Made by a program: the position numbers and the translations under genes. From positions 1 through 64,000 of the forward strand of contig JAIYAZ010000167.1 of the NCBI GenBank assembly GCA_027488755.1: a DNA stretch of 64,000 nt, read 5' to 3'. Shown here piece after piece: positions 36,981-45,269 of the stretch; the first letter of the stretch is position 1; every line of letters begins with the position of its first letter. The notes under the pieces are model-generated. The model was not told where the DNA came from, did no database searches, and saw nothing but the letters and a program-made list of their open reading frames with translations. The stretch is from Verrucomicrobiaceae bacterium. Its GTDB lineage: Bacteria; Verrucomicrobiota; Verrucomicrobiia; Chthoniobacterales; JAATET01.

Positions 36981-38006
36981 TTACGGGGCTGCGGGCGGCC
37001 GGGCCAGAAAGGCGCGGATCTCCTCGCGCACCTTGCCGGCCTCGGGGCCGAGCCAGACAAGGTGCCCGGCATCGGGCACCCAGCGAACAACCGCCCCGGG
37101 CCGCTTGGCGGCGATGGCGGCGGGATTCATCCAGGGCAGCCCCTGATCCACCTCACCCGCGAGCAGCAGCATGGGCGCGGTGATCGCCTCGTAACCCGCG
37201 GGATCCAACGCGCGTAGTTGAAGCAGGTCATTGCGGGTGCCGGTCTCGCGCGGACTCAATGGCGCCAGCGAGTTCATGTAGGCACTAAGAAAGGCCACCT
37301 GCGCCGGGTCGGCCAGCGCGTCGGCCGCGACGCGGGCCCGTCCGGCGGGACCGAGCGTCGTCTCGCGGCTCAGCACGCGCTCGAGCAGCGCGCGGGGATT
37401 TTTCTCCGCCTCGCTCGCCGCCCGCCAGGCGCCCATGTCCCCGGTGAGGTCAAACAGCGCGGCCTCGGGCAGCAACCGGCGGGCTTCCAGCGCGGGATCG
37501 CGCACGTAGGGTTCGGTGATCGGCGAGGCGAGCACGAGCGCGGTCGTGCGCCCGGGGTGACGCGCGGCGAACCGTGCCGCCACCTGCGCACCGCTGGAAA
37601 ATCCGAGCACGGCGACCTTCTCGATGCCGAGCGCGTCGAGCAGGGCGGCCATGGCATCCGCCTGATCCTCGAAGAGCAAACCCGTCGGCAGCGGCGTGCG
37701 CAGGAAGCCCGGCCGCGAGGGCGCGATCACGCGGAACCCCTGCTCCGCCAGCGGACCGGCCAGCGCGAGCGCCTGGTCGTAGCCGCCGGGCGCGCCGTGC
37801 AGAACGAGGAGCGGCTGCCCCGAGCCGGCCTCGGCGAATTCCACGGGACCGGCCGCGGTTTGCACGACTTTGCTGCCGGCCTCCAGCCGGGACAGCGCGG
37901 CCTTTTTCCAGTCCTGGAATCGCAGGCTCACGACGACGCCGGCCACCGCCACGGCGAGCAGCAGCACCAGAGCGCCGCGTCCAAACCAGCGAAGAAAGGC
38001 AATCAT
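36981..38006 (-). CDS. Alpha/beta hydrolase, membrane-anchored
   Basis: Alpha/beta-hydrolase fold enzyme (341 aa) with an N-terminal hydrophobic helix (GALVLLLAVAVAGVVVSL), likely a membrane anchor or uncleaved signal. The oxyanion HGAPGG, nucleophile GFSSGAQ (GxSxG), the Asp in LLLAGEVDQG and the His in VPDAGHLVWLG form a complete triad. The substrate is unknown (lipase, esterase or epoxide hydrolase type). It lies 3 bases upstream of the M48 peptidase gene, suggesting co-expression. Confidence 0.85.
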   Translation of the reverse strand: MIAFLRWFGRGALVLLLAVAVAGVVVSLRFQDWKKAALSRLEAGSKVVQTAAGPVEFAEAGSGQPLLVLHGAPGGYDQALALAGPLAEQGFRVIAPSRPGFLRTPLPTGLLFEDQADAMAALLDALGIEKVAVLGFSSGAQVAARFAARHPGRTTALVLASPITEPYVRDPALEARRLLPEAALFDLTGDMGAWRAASEAEKNPRALLERVLSRETTLGPAGRARVAADALADPAQVAFLSAYMNSLAPLSPRETGTRNDLLQLRALDPAGYEAITAPMLLLAGEVDQGLPWMNPAAIAAKRPGAVVRWVPDAGHLVWLGPEAGKVREEIRAFLARPPAAP

Positions 38007-38075
38007 CCCCGCCTACCTACCCTGCCGGACCGGCGCGCTCAACCACTTCTCCCGCCGCGAACGCGGAAGGAAAAT

Positions 38076-38148
38076 TGGGGGCACACGGATTCGAACCGAG
38101 AACCAACCAGTTATGAGCCGGCTGCTCTAACCATTGAGCTATACCCCC
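38076..38148 (-). tRNA. tRNA with anticodon CAU (elongator Met or Ile2)
   Basis: A 73-base cloverleaf. The acceptor GGGGGUA pairs with UGCCCCC, the D arm is GCUC-AAUGGUUA-GAGC, and the anticodon arm GCCGG-CUCAUAA-CUGGU has CAU at 38113-38115. The T arm is CUCGG-UUCGAAU-CCGUG, with a U-U mismatch. It has G1-C72 and lacks the initiator's GGG/CCC anticodon stem, so it is not formyl-methionine tRNA. It could be elongator Met or Ile2 (lysidine-modified). The 3' CCA is not encoded. A short T run follows. Confidence 0.93.
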
Positions 38149-38202
38149 GGAGGTAAGGCCGCACGATATGCCGAAACCGCGCGGCCGCGCCAGCCCGGAG
38201 CC

Positions 38203-38853
38203 TCAGCGCCCGGGCGGGTAGGGTCCGCGCACCGCGTCGCCCGCGACCACGTAGACGCGTTCGCCGGGCGCGGGCTCCCAGTTGGCCAGCCCGGTGAGCC
38301 CGCCGAAGGCCGGGAGGATCGCCCGCCGGGTGCCCAGCACAAAGGCTGGCAGGCGCAGGCGGTCGCGGCCCCGGCCCGCGAGACGCAGGCCGGGATGGAT
38401 GTGCCCGCAGAGCGCGTAACCGCCGGGGATCTCCGCCGGGTGGTGCGTGAGCCGCCACGGACCGATCGCCGCGCCATCCGGCAACCGTTCGAAGCCGACC
38501 GCGTCCGCCACGGCGAGGGCGCGCCGGTCGTGGTTGCCCGCCACCATGCGAATCCGGCGCTCACCGTGCCGTTCGCGCCAGCGGGCGAGCGTTTCGCGGG
38601 TGCCCGCCTCGCCGGCGTGAACGGAATCAAACACATCGCCGAGCATCCAAAGCTCCCGCGCCGCATGCCGCGCCAGCAGGGCGTCCAGCCGCGCCAGGTC
38701 GTCGGCAGTGGGTCCGCGGGGAATGGGCAGCGCCCCCGCGCGGGCCGAGGCGTCCTTGCCGAAATGGGGATCGGCGATGACCACGGCATCGCCCCAGACC
38801 AGCGCGCGCGCGGCATCCAGAAGCACCGTCTCCCCCGCCAGTTCCACCCTCAT
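38203..38853 (-). CDS. pdeM: Ligase-associated DNA damage response endonuclease PdeM
   Basis: Metallophosphoesterase (216 aa) from the bacterial ligase-associated repair set. Metal-binding motifs: IADPHFGKDASARAG, GDVFDS, GNHDRR and GHIHPG. The family signature PHFGK near the N-terminus distinguishes it from other calcineurin-like phosphatases. Its start overlaps the Lhr stop by 4 bases. PdeM-type proteins usually accompany Lhr, an MBL exonuclease and an ATP-dependent ligase in one cluster; here the exonuclease and ligase are fused and lie about 16 kb away. Confidence 0.92.
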   Translation of the reverse strand: MRVELAGETVLLDAARALVWGDAVVIADPHFGKDASARAGALPIPRGPTADDLARLDALLARHAARELWMLGDVFDSVHAGEAGTRETLARWRERHGERRIRMVAGNHDRRALAVADAVGFERLPDGAAIGPWRLTHHPAEIPGGYALCGHIHPGLRLAGRGRDRLRLPAFVLGTRRAILPAFGGLTGLANWEPAPGERVYVVAGDAVRGPYPPGR

Positions 38854-41264
38854 ACCGCGCCCTCCATCGCCGCCTCGATGCGCGCGAGCCGCGCCGCCAG
38901 CTCCTCGGTGGAAAGCTGCTCCCGGAGCCGCTCGACGAAGAGCGGATACGCAAAGGGCGTGGGCGCGGCGACGTCGACCAGCAAAAGCTCGCGCCGCCGT
39001 AGCTCGCCGAGCGTCGCGCGCAGCCGGGTCTGTTCGAGCTGGCTTTCGAGCACCTCGCGCGTGGCCTGGGCGAGCAGGCGGTTCGCCGGGTCGTATTTGG
39101 CAAACACGTCGTAGAGCAGCGAGGAGGAGACGGTGAGCTGACGGGTCGACTTGCGCGCGCGACCGACCCCTTCGTTCACCAGCCCGGCCACGCGGGCGAT
39201 CTCGCGAAACCGCCTCCGCGCCATCTCCGCCGCGTGGATGCTGCCCAGAATGTCGTCGAGGAGGTTGGCGCCGGAAAGCAGGTCGTCCGCAAGGGCCTCC
39301 GCCAGCGGCGCGGGCTCGGCGGAGAGCAACTCGAAGCCGTAGTCGTTCACCGCGAGCGAGAAGGTGAGCGGCGCGCGGCGGGCGAGGCGGAACGCGAACA
39401 ACGCCGCGAGCCCCTCATGCACGAGACGCCCGGCAAACGCGTAGAAGAACGCGTGGTGACCCTCGCGCGAAGTCAGCCGCTCGACGAGGAACTGCTCCTC
39501 GCCGGGCACGCGCGAGAGCCGCGCCTGCACGGCGAGCACGGGGGCCAGCCGGACCATCTCCGGCGTGTCCGGTGCCTCGGTGCGGGCGCGGTCGATCCGC
39601 CGGCGCACGCCCAACGAGAGGCAGGTCGACAGCGGCATTTTGCCGCCCATCCAACGCGGCACCGTGGTCGCGCCGCGGCGGGCCGCCCGCACGGTGGCCC
39701 GCAGGTCGCGCACCCGCACCAACTCCAGGCTGCGGCCGGCAAAAAGAAAACGGTCCCCGGGTCGCATCTTCGCCACGAAGGATTCCTCGACCGAGCCGAG
39801 CCGTGCGCCGTTCTGGAACTGCACCTCGACCGAGGCGTCGCTGGTAATCGTGCCGATGTTGAGCCGGTGAAGCCGGGCGACAGCCTCCGCGCGGGGGACG
39901 TAACGCCCGCCCTCGTCGACCAGGCGCGCGAATTCCGGGTAGGCGCGCAGGGTGGCCCCGCCGCTGGCGGCGAATTCGAGCGCCCATTGCCAGTCCTCGT
40001 CCGAAAGGTCGCGGTAGGCGTGGGTGCCCCGCACCTCGGCCAGCAGATCGCCGGGAACGAATCCCCCGGAGATCGCCACGGTCACGAGGTGCTGGCACAA
40101 CACGTCGAGCGGGGCGCGCAGCGGTTCGCGGGCTTCGATCACGCCGGCCCCGGCGAGGTCGCGCGCGGCGGCGATTTCCACCAGCTCGAAGGTGTTCGCG
40201 GGCACGCAGGCCACGACGCTTTCCGCCCCGGGCCGGTGTCCGCTGCGCCCCGCGCGCTGAAGCAGGCGGGCCACGCCCTTCGGACTGCCGATCTGGAGCA
40301 CGGCTTCGACCGGGGCAAAGTCGACGCCGAGGTCGAGGCTGGACGTCGCGACCACGGCGCGGAGCGCGCCGGTGCGCAGGCCTTCCTCGGCCTCGCGGCG
40401 GGTTTCGTCGGAGAGCGAGCCGTGGTGCAAGCCGAGCGGGAAGCCGGGCAGAGCCTCGCCGAGCGCGCGAAACCACGTCTCGGCCTGCGCGCGGGTGTTG
40501 GTGAACACAATGCTCGTGGCGCTGGCCCGGAGCCGCCCGGCCACCTGAGGGAGGAGCTGGAGGCCGAGGTGGCCGGCCCAGGGGAAGCGGGCCTCGGCGG
40601 GCGGCAGCAGCGTCTCGATGCGCAGGTTTTTGGGAACCTCCCCGCGCACCAGCCGCATGGTACGGTCGACCCCGCCCAGCGCGGCGGCGGCCTCGGCGGT
40701 GTTGCCAAGCGTGGCAGACAGCCCCCAGACGCGGGCCGCCGGGGCGAGCGCGCGCAGGCGGCCGAGCCCGAGCTCGGTGAGCACGCCGCGCTTGGTGCCG
40801 AGGAGTTCGTGCCATTCGTCCACGACGATCATCCGCAGCGAGGCGAAGTGCGGGGCAAACGCCGGCTGACTGAGGAGCACGGCCAGGCTTTCGGGCGTGG
40901 TGACGAGCGCGTGCGGCGGGCGGTCCGCGATTTTTTTGCGCGCATGGCCGGAGGTGTCGCCGGTGCGGCGGGCGACGGTCCAGGGCAGGCCGAGCCCGGC
41001 GAGCGGCTCCGCGAGCGCGTTTTCCGTGTCGGCCGCGAGGGCGCGCAGCGGGGTGATCCAGAGCACCTGTAGGCCGGAGCGGGGATGTTCCAGCGCCTCG
41101 CGCAGCGCGGCGAACCAGACGGCGTAGGTTTTGCCGGCGCCGGTCGTGCAGTGCAGCAGCCCGCTTTCACCGGCGGCGTGGGCGTCCCACACCTCGCGCT
41201 GGAAGGGAAACACGCGCCAGCCCCGGGCGGCGAACCAGGCCTTGATTGTCTTGTCGCCTTTCAA
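38850..41264 (-). CDS. Ligase-associated DNA damage response DEXH helicase (Lhr-like)
   Basis: DEXH-box superfamily 2 helicase (804 aa) of the Lhr core type. Walker A is CTTGAGKTYAVW (residues 39-50), Walker B/DEXH is VVDEWHELLGTKRG, and motif III is LSATLGN. Motifs IV-VI are seen in IVFTNTRAQAETW and LLQRAGRSGHRPG, followed by an Lhr-specific winged-helix/beta-barrel C-terminus. It is expected to act as a DNA helicase with the ligase-associated exonuclease, PdeM and ligase. The divergent trpS starts 35 bases away. Confidence 0.93.
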   Translation of the reverse strand: MKGDKTIKAWFAARGWRVFPFQREVWDAHAAGESGLLHCTTGAGKTYAVWFAALREALEHPRSGLQVLWITPLRALAADTENALAEPLAGLGLPWTVARRTGDTSGHARKKIADRPPHALVTTPESLAVLLSQPAFAPHFASLRMIVVDEWHELLGTKRGVLTELGLGRLRALAPAARVWGLSATLGNTAEAAAALGGVDRTMRLVRGEVPKNLRIETLLPPAEARFPWAGHLGLQLLPQVAGRLRASATSIVFTNTRAQAETWFRALGEALPGFPLGLHHGSLSDETRREAEEGLRTGALRAVVATSSLDLGVDFAPVEAVLQIGSPKGVARLLQRAGRSGHRPGAESVVACVPANTFELVEIAAARDLAGAGVIEAREPLRAPLDVLCQHLVTVAISGGFVPGDLLAEVRGTHAYRDLSDEDWQWALEFAASGGATLRAYPEFARLVDEGGRYVPRAEAVARLHRLNIGTITSDASVEVQFQNGARLGSVEESFVAKMRPGDRFLFAGRSLELVRVRDLRATVRAARRGATTVPRWMGGKMPLSTCLSLGVRRRIDRARTEAPDTPEMVRLAPVLAVQARLSRVPGEEQFLVERLTSREGHHAFFYAFAGRLVHEGLAALFAFRLARRAPLTFSLAVNDYGFELLSAEPAPLAEALADDLLSGANLLDDILGSIHAAEMARRRFREIARVAGLVNEGVGRARKSTRQLTVSSSLLYDVFAKYDPANRLLAQATREVLESQLEQTRLRATLGELRRRELLLVDVAAPTPFAYPLFVERLREQLSTEELAARLARIEAAMEGAV

Positions 41265-41299
41265 AACGCGCCGATCCGGTTTAGTTCGAGAGTCTCACC

Positions 41300-42262
41300 A
41301 TGCGCATTCTGTCCGGCATCCAACCCTCGGGAAAACTTCATCTGGGAAATTACTTCGGGATGATGCGCCCCGCCATCGAGCTCCAGGAGCAGGGCGAGGC
41401 CCTGTATTTTATCGCCGATCTCCATGCGCTGACGACCGTGCGCGACCCGGCGGCGTTGCGGAACTACACGCGGGAGCTGGCGATTGATTTTCTGGCCTGC
41501 GGCCTCGACCCAGCCCGGGCCTGCTTTTTCCGGCAGTCCGACGTGCCGGCGGTGACGGAGCTGGCGTGGATCCTGAGCACGGTCACGCCGATGGGGTTGC
41601 TGGAGCGCTGCCATTCCTACAAGGACAAGACGGCGCGCGGGCTGGCGGCTTCGCATGGATTGTTCGCGTATCCCGTGCTCATGGCGGCGGATATTCTCCT
41701 TTACGACAGCGACCTCGTGCCGGTTGGCCGCGATCAAAAGCAGCACCTCGAAGTCACGCGCGATCTCGCCATCAAGGTCAACGAACTTTACGGCGACGTC
41801 TTCAAGCTGCCCGAGCCGAGCATTCGTGCCGACACCGCGCTCGTGCCCGGCCTGGACGGCGCGAAGATGAGCAAGAGCTACGGCAACACGATCGAGATTT
41901 TCGAGGAGGAAAAGGTCCTGAAGAAAAAGATCATGGGCATCAAGACCGACTCGACGCCGGTCGAGGAGCCGAAGCCGACGGAGGACTCCGCCATTCTCGG
42001 GCTCTACAAGCTGATGGCCGGCGAGGGCGACTACGCCGCGATGGTCGAGGCCTTCCGCGCCGGCGGCACGGGTTACGGGGACTTCAAGAAGGCGCTGTTT
42101 GCCGCGACGTGGGAGTATTTTGCCCCGATGCGGGCGCGACGCGCGGAGTTGCTGGCGGATCCGGGCCAGGTCGACGAGGTCCTGCGTGCCGGGGCGGAGA
42201 AGGCGAACGCGCTCGCGGGGCCGGTGATGGCGCGCGTGCGGCGCGCGGTCGGCCTCGCCTAA
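41300..42262 (+). CDS. trpS: Tryptophanyl-tRNA synthetase
   Basis: Charges tRNA-Trp (320 aa, typical of bacterial TrpS). Class I motifs: HIGH-like GKLHLGNYFG and KMSKS in AKMSKSYGNTI. Also seen are the Trp pocket segment FRQSDVPAVTELAW, VGRDQKQHLEVTRDLA and the C-terminal DDALxxG-like end. Its stop overlaps the convergent rhodanese-YceI gene by 4 bases. No RNA leader or attenuator was noticed in the 35 bases upstream. Confidence 0.97.
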   Translation: MRILSGIQPSGKLHLGNYFGMMRPAIELQEQGEALYFIADLHALTTVRDPAALRNYTRELAIDFLACGLDPARACFFRQSDVPAVTELAWILSTVTPMGLLERCHSYKDKTARGLAASHGLFAYPVLMAADILLYDSDLVPVGRDQKQHLEVTRDLAIKVNELYGDVFKLPEPSIRADTALVPGLDGAKMSKSYGNTIEIFEEEKVLKKKIMGIKTDSTPVEEPKPTEDSAILGLYKLMAGEGDYAAMVEAFRAGGTGYGDFKKALFAATWEYFAPMRARRAELLADPGQVDEVLRAGAEKANALAGPVMARVRRAVGLA

Positions 42263-43161
42263 CGGCCCGCCCGCACCGCGAAAAGCTTGAGGTGCAGGTC
42301 GACGTGGTCGTTGACGACGTGCGGCCCGAGGAAGCTGAAGAATTTTCCGGATCCGTAGACCGCGCCCCAGAGCGTGCGGTCGAACGCGACCTGCGCCTGC
42401 CCCACGACTTCGTCGGCGCTTTTCGCGGCCACCACGGCCGCAAACTCCAGCGGGTGGGTTGCGCCGCGCAGAGTGAGGTTGCCGCTCAGGCTCTCGTTGG
42501 GTGATCCGGGGGTGGCCGCCGGAATCGGCGTGGCGGCCGTGAGCGCAAACCGGGCCACCGGAAACCGCTCCACCTCGAAAAAATCGGCGTCCTGGAGGTG
42601 CCGGATGAGCCCGGCGGCCATGCCCGGCTCGAGGTCCGTGCAGGCGATCGTGCGCAGGTCGACGGCGAAGTCCGCCGCCGCGATGCGACCCGCGGCGAAG
42701 CGGATTTCGCCGGCGGCGAGGCGGACGGTGCCCTCGTGGTGATTAAAGAGGTTGCGGCCCGTCCACCGGATGACGCTGCGCGCGGGGTCCACGCGGTAGG
42801 GGCCGTCGGGCGTGATCGCGGGGGCCTTCGCGCCGCGTTCCAGCGGGAAGCCGGCCGCCTCCCAGCCCGCGAGGCCGGCGCGGAATTCGACGACGTTTTC
42901 ATATCCGGCGGCGGTGAGTTTTTCCGCGGCGACCTGCGTTTCCCGGGTGCCGAGGCCGGCCCCGTAGACCACGAGAACATGCGCCCCGTCGGCCGCCGCG
43001 CGCACCTGATCGAGGAACGAGACCTCATAGACGCAGGCGTTGCGGGCGCCGGGGAGGTGGACGGATTCGAAGTGTTCGCGCGGCAGCACGTCGAGGAGGC
43101 AAATCCGCTCCGCGGCGGCCAGCCGGGCCTGAAGTTCGGGGGCGGTGAGCGGATTTTCCAT
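42259..43161 (-). CDS. Rhodanese-like domain fused to YceI domain
   Basis: Two-domain protein (300 aa). Residues 1-~110 form a rhodanese-like domain (RICLLDVLPREHFESVHLPGARNACV), but the active-site loop reads YGAGLGTRET where catalytic members have Cys, so it should be inactive as a sulfurtransferase. Residues ~120-300 are a YceI domain (YRVDPARSVIRWTGRNLFNHHEG to HVVNDHVDLHLKLFA), a lipocalin-like fold that binds isoprenoids or fatty acids. Unlike typical YceI proteins it has no signal peptide. It follows an ArsR-type regulator by 9 bases, so it is probably under its control. Confidence 0.87.
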   Translation of the reverse strand: MENPLTAPELQARLAAAERICLLDVLPREHFESVHLPGARNACVYEVSFLDQVRAAADGAHVLVVYGAGLGTRETQVAAEKLTAAGYENVVEFRAGLAGWEAAGFPLERGAKAPAITPDGPYRVDPARSVIRWTGRNLFNHHEGTVRLAAGEIRFAAGRIAAADFAVDLRTIACTDLEPGMAAGLIRHLQDADFFEVERFPVARFALTAATPIPAATPGSPNESLSGNLTLRGATHPLEFAAVVAAKSADEVVGQAQVAFDRTLWGAVYGSGKFFSFLGPHVVNDHVDLHLKLFAVRAGR

Positions 43162-43170
43162 GACGCCGGG

Positions 43171-43485
43171 CTACCTGCGCCCCTTGTAGGCGGCGACCAT
43201 GGCCAGCAGGCCGGGGAAGCGTTTTTCGAATTCCTCGCGGCGGAGCGTGGTCTGGCAGGTGTTGCCCACCGGACGCATGCGGATGAGGCCGGCCTCGCGC
43301 AGGACCTGGAAGTGGTGCGAGCGGGTCGCCTTGCCCACGTCCATCGGCACGTCGCTGCAGGTGAAGGCCCGGTCGCCCGCCTCCAGCATGAGGCGCACGA
43401 TCTTGAGCCGCCATGGGTCCGACAACGCCTGCATCACGACGGGTAGCGTGACGGAGCGGAGGGCGGGATGGCGGTAACTCTTCAT
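43171..43485 (-). CDS. ArsR-type winged-helix transcriptional regulator
   Basis: Small DNA-binding regulator (104 aa). The winged-helix core is ALSDPWRLKIVRLMLEAGDRAFTC and the recognition helix SHHFQVLREAGLI. Two cysteines are notable: one in AFTCSDVP before the recognition helix and one in GNTCQTTLRREEF in the wing. They could sense metal or reactive electrophiles. It heads an operon with the rhodanese-YceI gene and faces an Old Yellow Enzyme gene. The start MKSYRHPALRS at 43485 is chosen because the longer ORF reads into that divergent gene. Confidence 0.88.
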   Translation of the reverse strand: MKSYRHPALRSVTLPVVMQALSDPWRLKIVRLMLEAGDRAFTCSDVPMDVGKATRSHHFQVLREAGLIRMRPVGNTCQTTLRREEFEKRFPGLLAMVAAYKGRR

Positions 43486-43562
43486 GGAACGTGCGCAACC
43501 TACCACGGCGTCCGCGGGGCAGCATGCGGAATTTCCTTTGACGCGGGGACCGCAGCGTCGAT

Positions 43563-43580
43563 GTTCGATTTTCTTCGAAC
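43563..43580. promoter_or_regulatory. Perfect dyad GTTCGA-N6-TCGAAC upstream of the OYE gene
   Basis: An 18-base perfect dyad (GTTCGATTTTCTTCGAAC) sits 7 bases before the favoured OYE start, between the divergent ArsR-type regulator and the OYE gene. A TTGACG at 43538-43543 could be a -35 box, which would put the dyad at -10/+1, as expected for a repressor operator. If translation instead begins at ATG 43561, the dyad would lie in the coding region. A single copy was seen. Confidence 0.45.
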
Positions 43581-43587
43581 TTTCTCC

Positions 43588-44649
43588 ATGCCTGATCTTT
43601 TCACTCCTCTCCGCGCCGGCGCCCTCTCCCTTCGCAACCGCGTCGTCATGGCCCCGCTCACCCGCTGCCGGGCCAGCGCGGGCCGCGTGCCGAACGCGCT
43701 GATGGCCGAATATTACCACCAGCGGGCCTCCGCGGGGATGATTCTGACCGAGGCGACGTGCGTTGACCCGCGCGGCGTCGGCTACCCGGACACGCCCGGC
43801 ATCTGGAGCGAGGAGCAGGTCGCGGGTTGGCGGCTGGTGACGGAGGCGGTGCACGCCGCGGGCGGCACGATCCTCCTCCAGCTCTGGCACGTGGGGCGGG
43901 TGTCCGATCCGCTTTATCTCGACGGCGAGCTGCCGGTGGGGCCGAGCGCGATTGCGGCGGCCGGGCACGTGAGCCTCGTGCGGCCGATTAAACCGTTCGT
44001 GACGCCGCGGGCGCTCGGGTTGGAGGAGATTCCCGCCATCATCGAGGCCTACCGCCGCGGGGCGGAGAACGCGCGCCGCGCGGGCTTTGACGGCGTCGAG
44101 ATTCACGGCGCGAACGGCTACCTTCTCGACCAGTTCCTCCAGACGAAAACAAACCACCGCACCGACGCCTACGGCGGCCCGGTGGAGAACCGCGCGCGGC
44201 TCCTGCTGGAGGTCACCGACGCGGCGATCTCGGTCTGGGGCGCGGACCGCGTGGGCATGCACCTCGCGCCGCGCGGCGACGCGCACGACATGGGCGACGC
44301 GAACCCGGCGGAGACCTTTGGCTACGTCGCGCGAGAGCTGGGCCGGCGCGGCCTGGCGTTCCTTTGCGCCCGCGAGCACCACGACGGCACGGAACTCGGG
44401 CAGCAGCTCAAGGCGGCTTTCGGCGGCGTTTACATCGCCAACGAGGCGTTCACGCGGGAATCCGCCGAGGCGGCGATCGCGGAGGGCCGGGCGGACGCCG
44501 TGGCCTTCGGCAAAACCTTTATCGCGAACCCGGACCTGCCCGCGCGGCTGGCCGCCGGCGCGCCGCTCAACCCGCCGCGGCCGGAGCTGTTCTATGGCCA
44601 GGGACCCGAGGGCTACACCGACTACCCCGCGCTGACGCCGGCCGCGTAG
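43588..44649 (+). CDS. Alkene reductase, Old Yellow Enzyme family
   Basis: FMN-dependent ene-reductase (353 aa). It begins LFTPLRAGALSLRNRVVMAPLTRCRA. Substrate and FMN residues lie in LQLWHVGR and the His/Asn motif VEIHGANGYLLDQFLQTKTNHRTDAYGG, and it ends with the usual FYGQGPEGYTDYPAL. Such enzymes reduce activated C=C bonds (enones, nitro compounds, quinones) and are often induced by electrophiles. The start at 43588 gives the standard N-terminus, although ATG 43561 is in frame. No strong ribosome-binding site precedes it. It is divergent from an ArsR-type gene with a dyad between. Confidence 0.93.
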   Translation: MPDLFTPLRAGALSLRNRVVMAPLTRCRASAGRVPNALMAEYYHQRASAGMILTEATCVDPRGVGYPDTPGIWSEEQVAGWRLVTEAVHAAGGTILLQLWHVGRVSDPLYLDGELPVGPSAIAAAGHVSLVRPIKPFVTPRALGLEEIPAIIEAYRRGAENARRAGFDGVEIHGANGYLLDQFLQTKTNHRTDAYGGPVENRARLLLEVTDAAISVWGADRVGMHLAPRGDAHDMGDANPAETFGYVARELGRRGLAFLCAREHHDGTELGQQLKAAFGGVYIANEAFTRESAEAAIAEGRADAVAFGKTFIANPDLPARLAAGAPLNPPRPELFYGQGPEGYTDYPALTPAA

Positions 44650-44699
44650 GCGAATTTTTCAGGGACACCCGGCCGCGGAGTCCGTAACATCCCGGCCCC

Positions 44700-45269
44700 G
44701 TGGACTCGATCGAACTCCAGATTGGCCGGCGCATCCGCGCGCTGCGGGTCGAGCGTGACTTGACGCTCGACCAGCTTGCCCGCGAGGTGAAGCTGACGAA
44801 GGGCCAGCTTTCCAAGATCGAGAACGGCAAGGTTTCGTGTCCGGTCTCGACGCTGATGCGGGTGGCGACGGCGCTGGGGATTCCGGTGGGCGAGTTGTTC
44901 GACACGAACGACACGCAGGCCCGGGCCGTGCTCGTGCGGCGGGGCGACCGCAAGCCCATCGCGGGCCGCGGCTCGAAGCTCGGGCACAGCTACGAAAGCC
45001 TGGCGTTCGGCCTGCCGTTCGGGAAGGACTTCGAGCCGTATTTCATGACGATCGAGGAGCGGAAGATCGATCCGGCGAAGAACCTCTTCAAGCACGCCGG
45101 GCATGAGTTCCTTTTCCTGCTGGAGGGCGAAATGGACTACCGGCACGCGGGGCAGACGTTCACGCTGAAGCCGGGCGACAGTTTGTTCTTCGACGCGACC
45201 TACGAACATGGGCCCGTGTCCGTGAAGGACACGCCGGTGCGGTTTCTTTGCGTGATCAGCAACGGCTAG
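44700..45269 (+). CDS. XRE-family regulator with C-terminal cupin domain
   Basis: Transcriptional regulator (189 aa) starting at GTG. The N-terminal helix-turn-helix reads IGRRIRALRVERDLTLDQLAREVKLTKGQLSKIENGKVS. The C-terminal cupin (FLFLLEGEMDYRHAGQTFTLKPGDSLFFDATYEHGP) probably binds a small ligand. Its class often regulates amine and amino-acid catabolism operons. It converges with glxD (stops overlap by 4 bases), so it is well placed to control the neighbouring Glx/GlnT/SolA genes; that link is inferred. Confidence 0.9.
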   Translation: MDSIELQIGRRIRALRVERDLTLDQLAREVKLTKGQLSKIENGKVSCPVSTLMRVATALGIPVGELFDTNDTQARAVLVRRGDRKPIAGRGSKLGHSYESLAFGLPFGKDFEPYFMTIEERKIDPAKNLFKHAGHEFLFLLEGEMDYRHAGQTFTLKPGDSLFFDATYEHGPVSVKDTPVRFLCVISNG

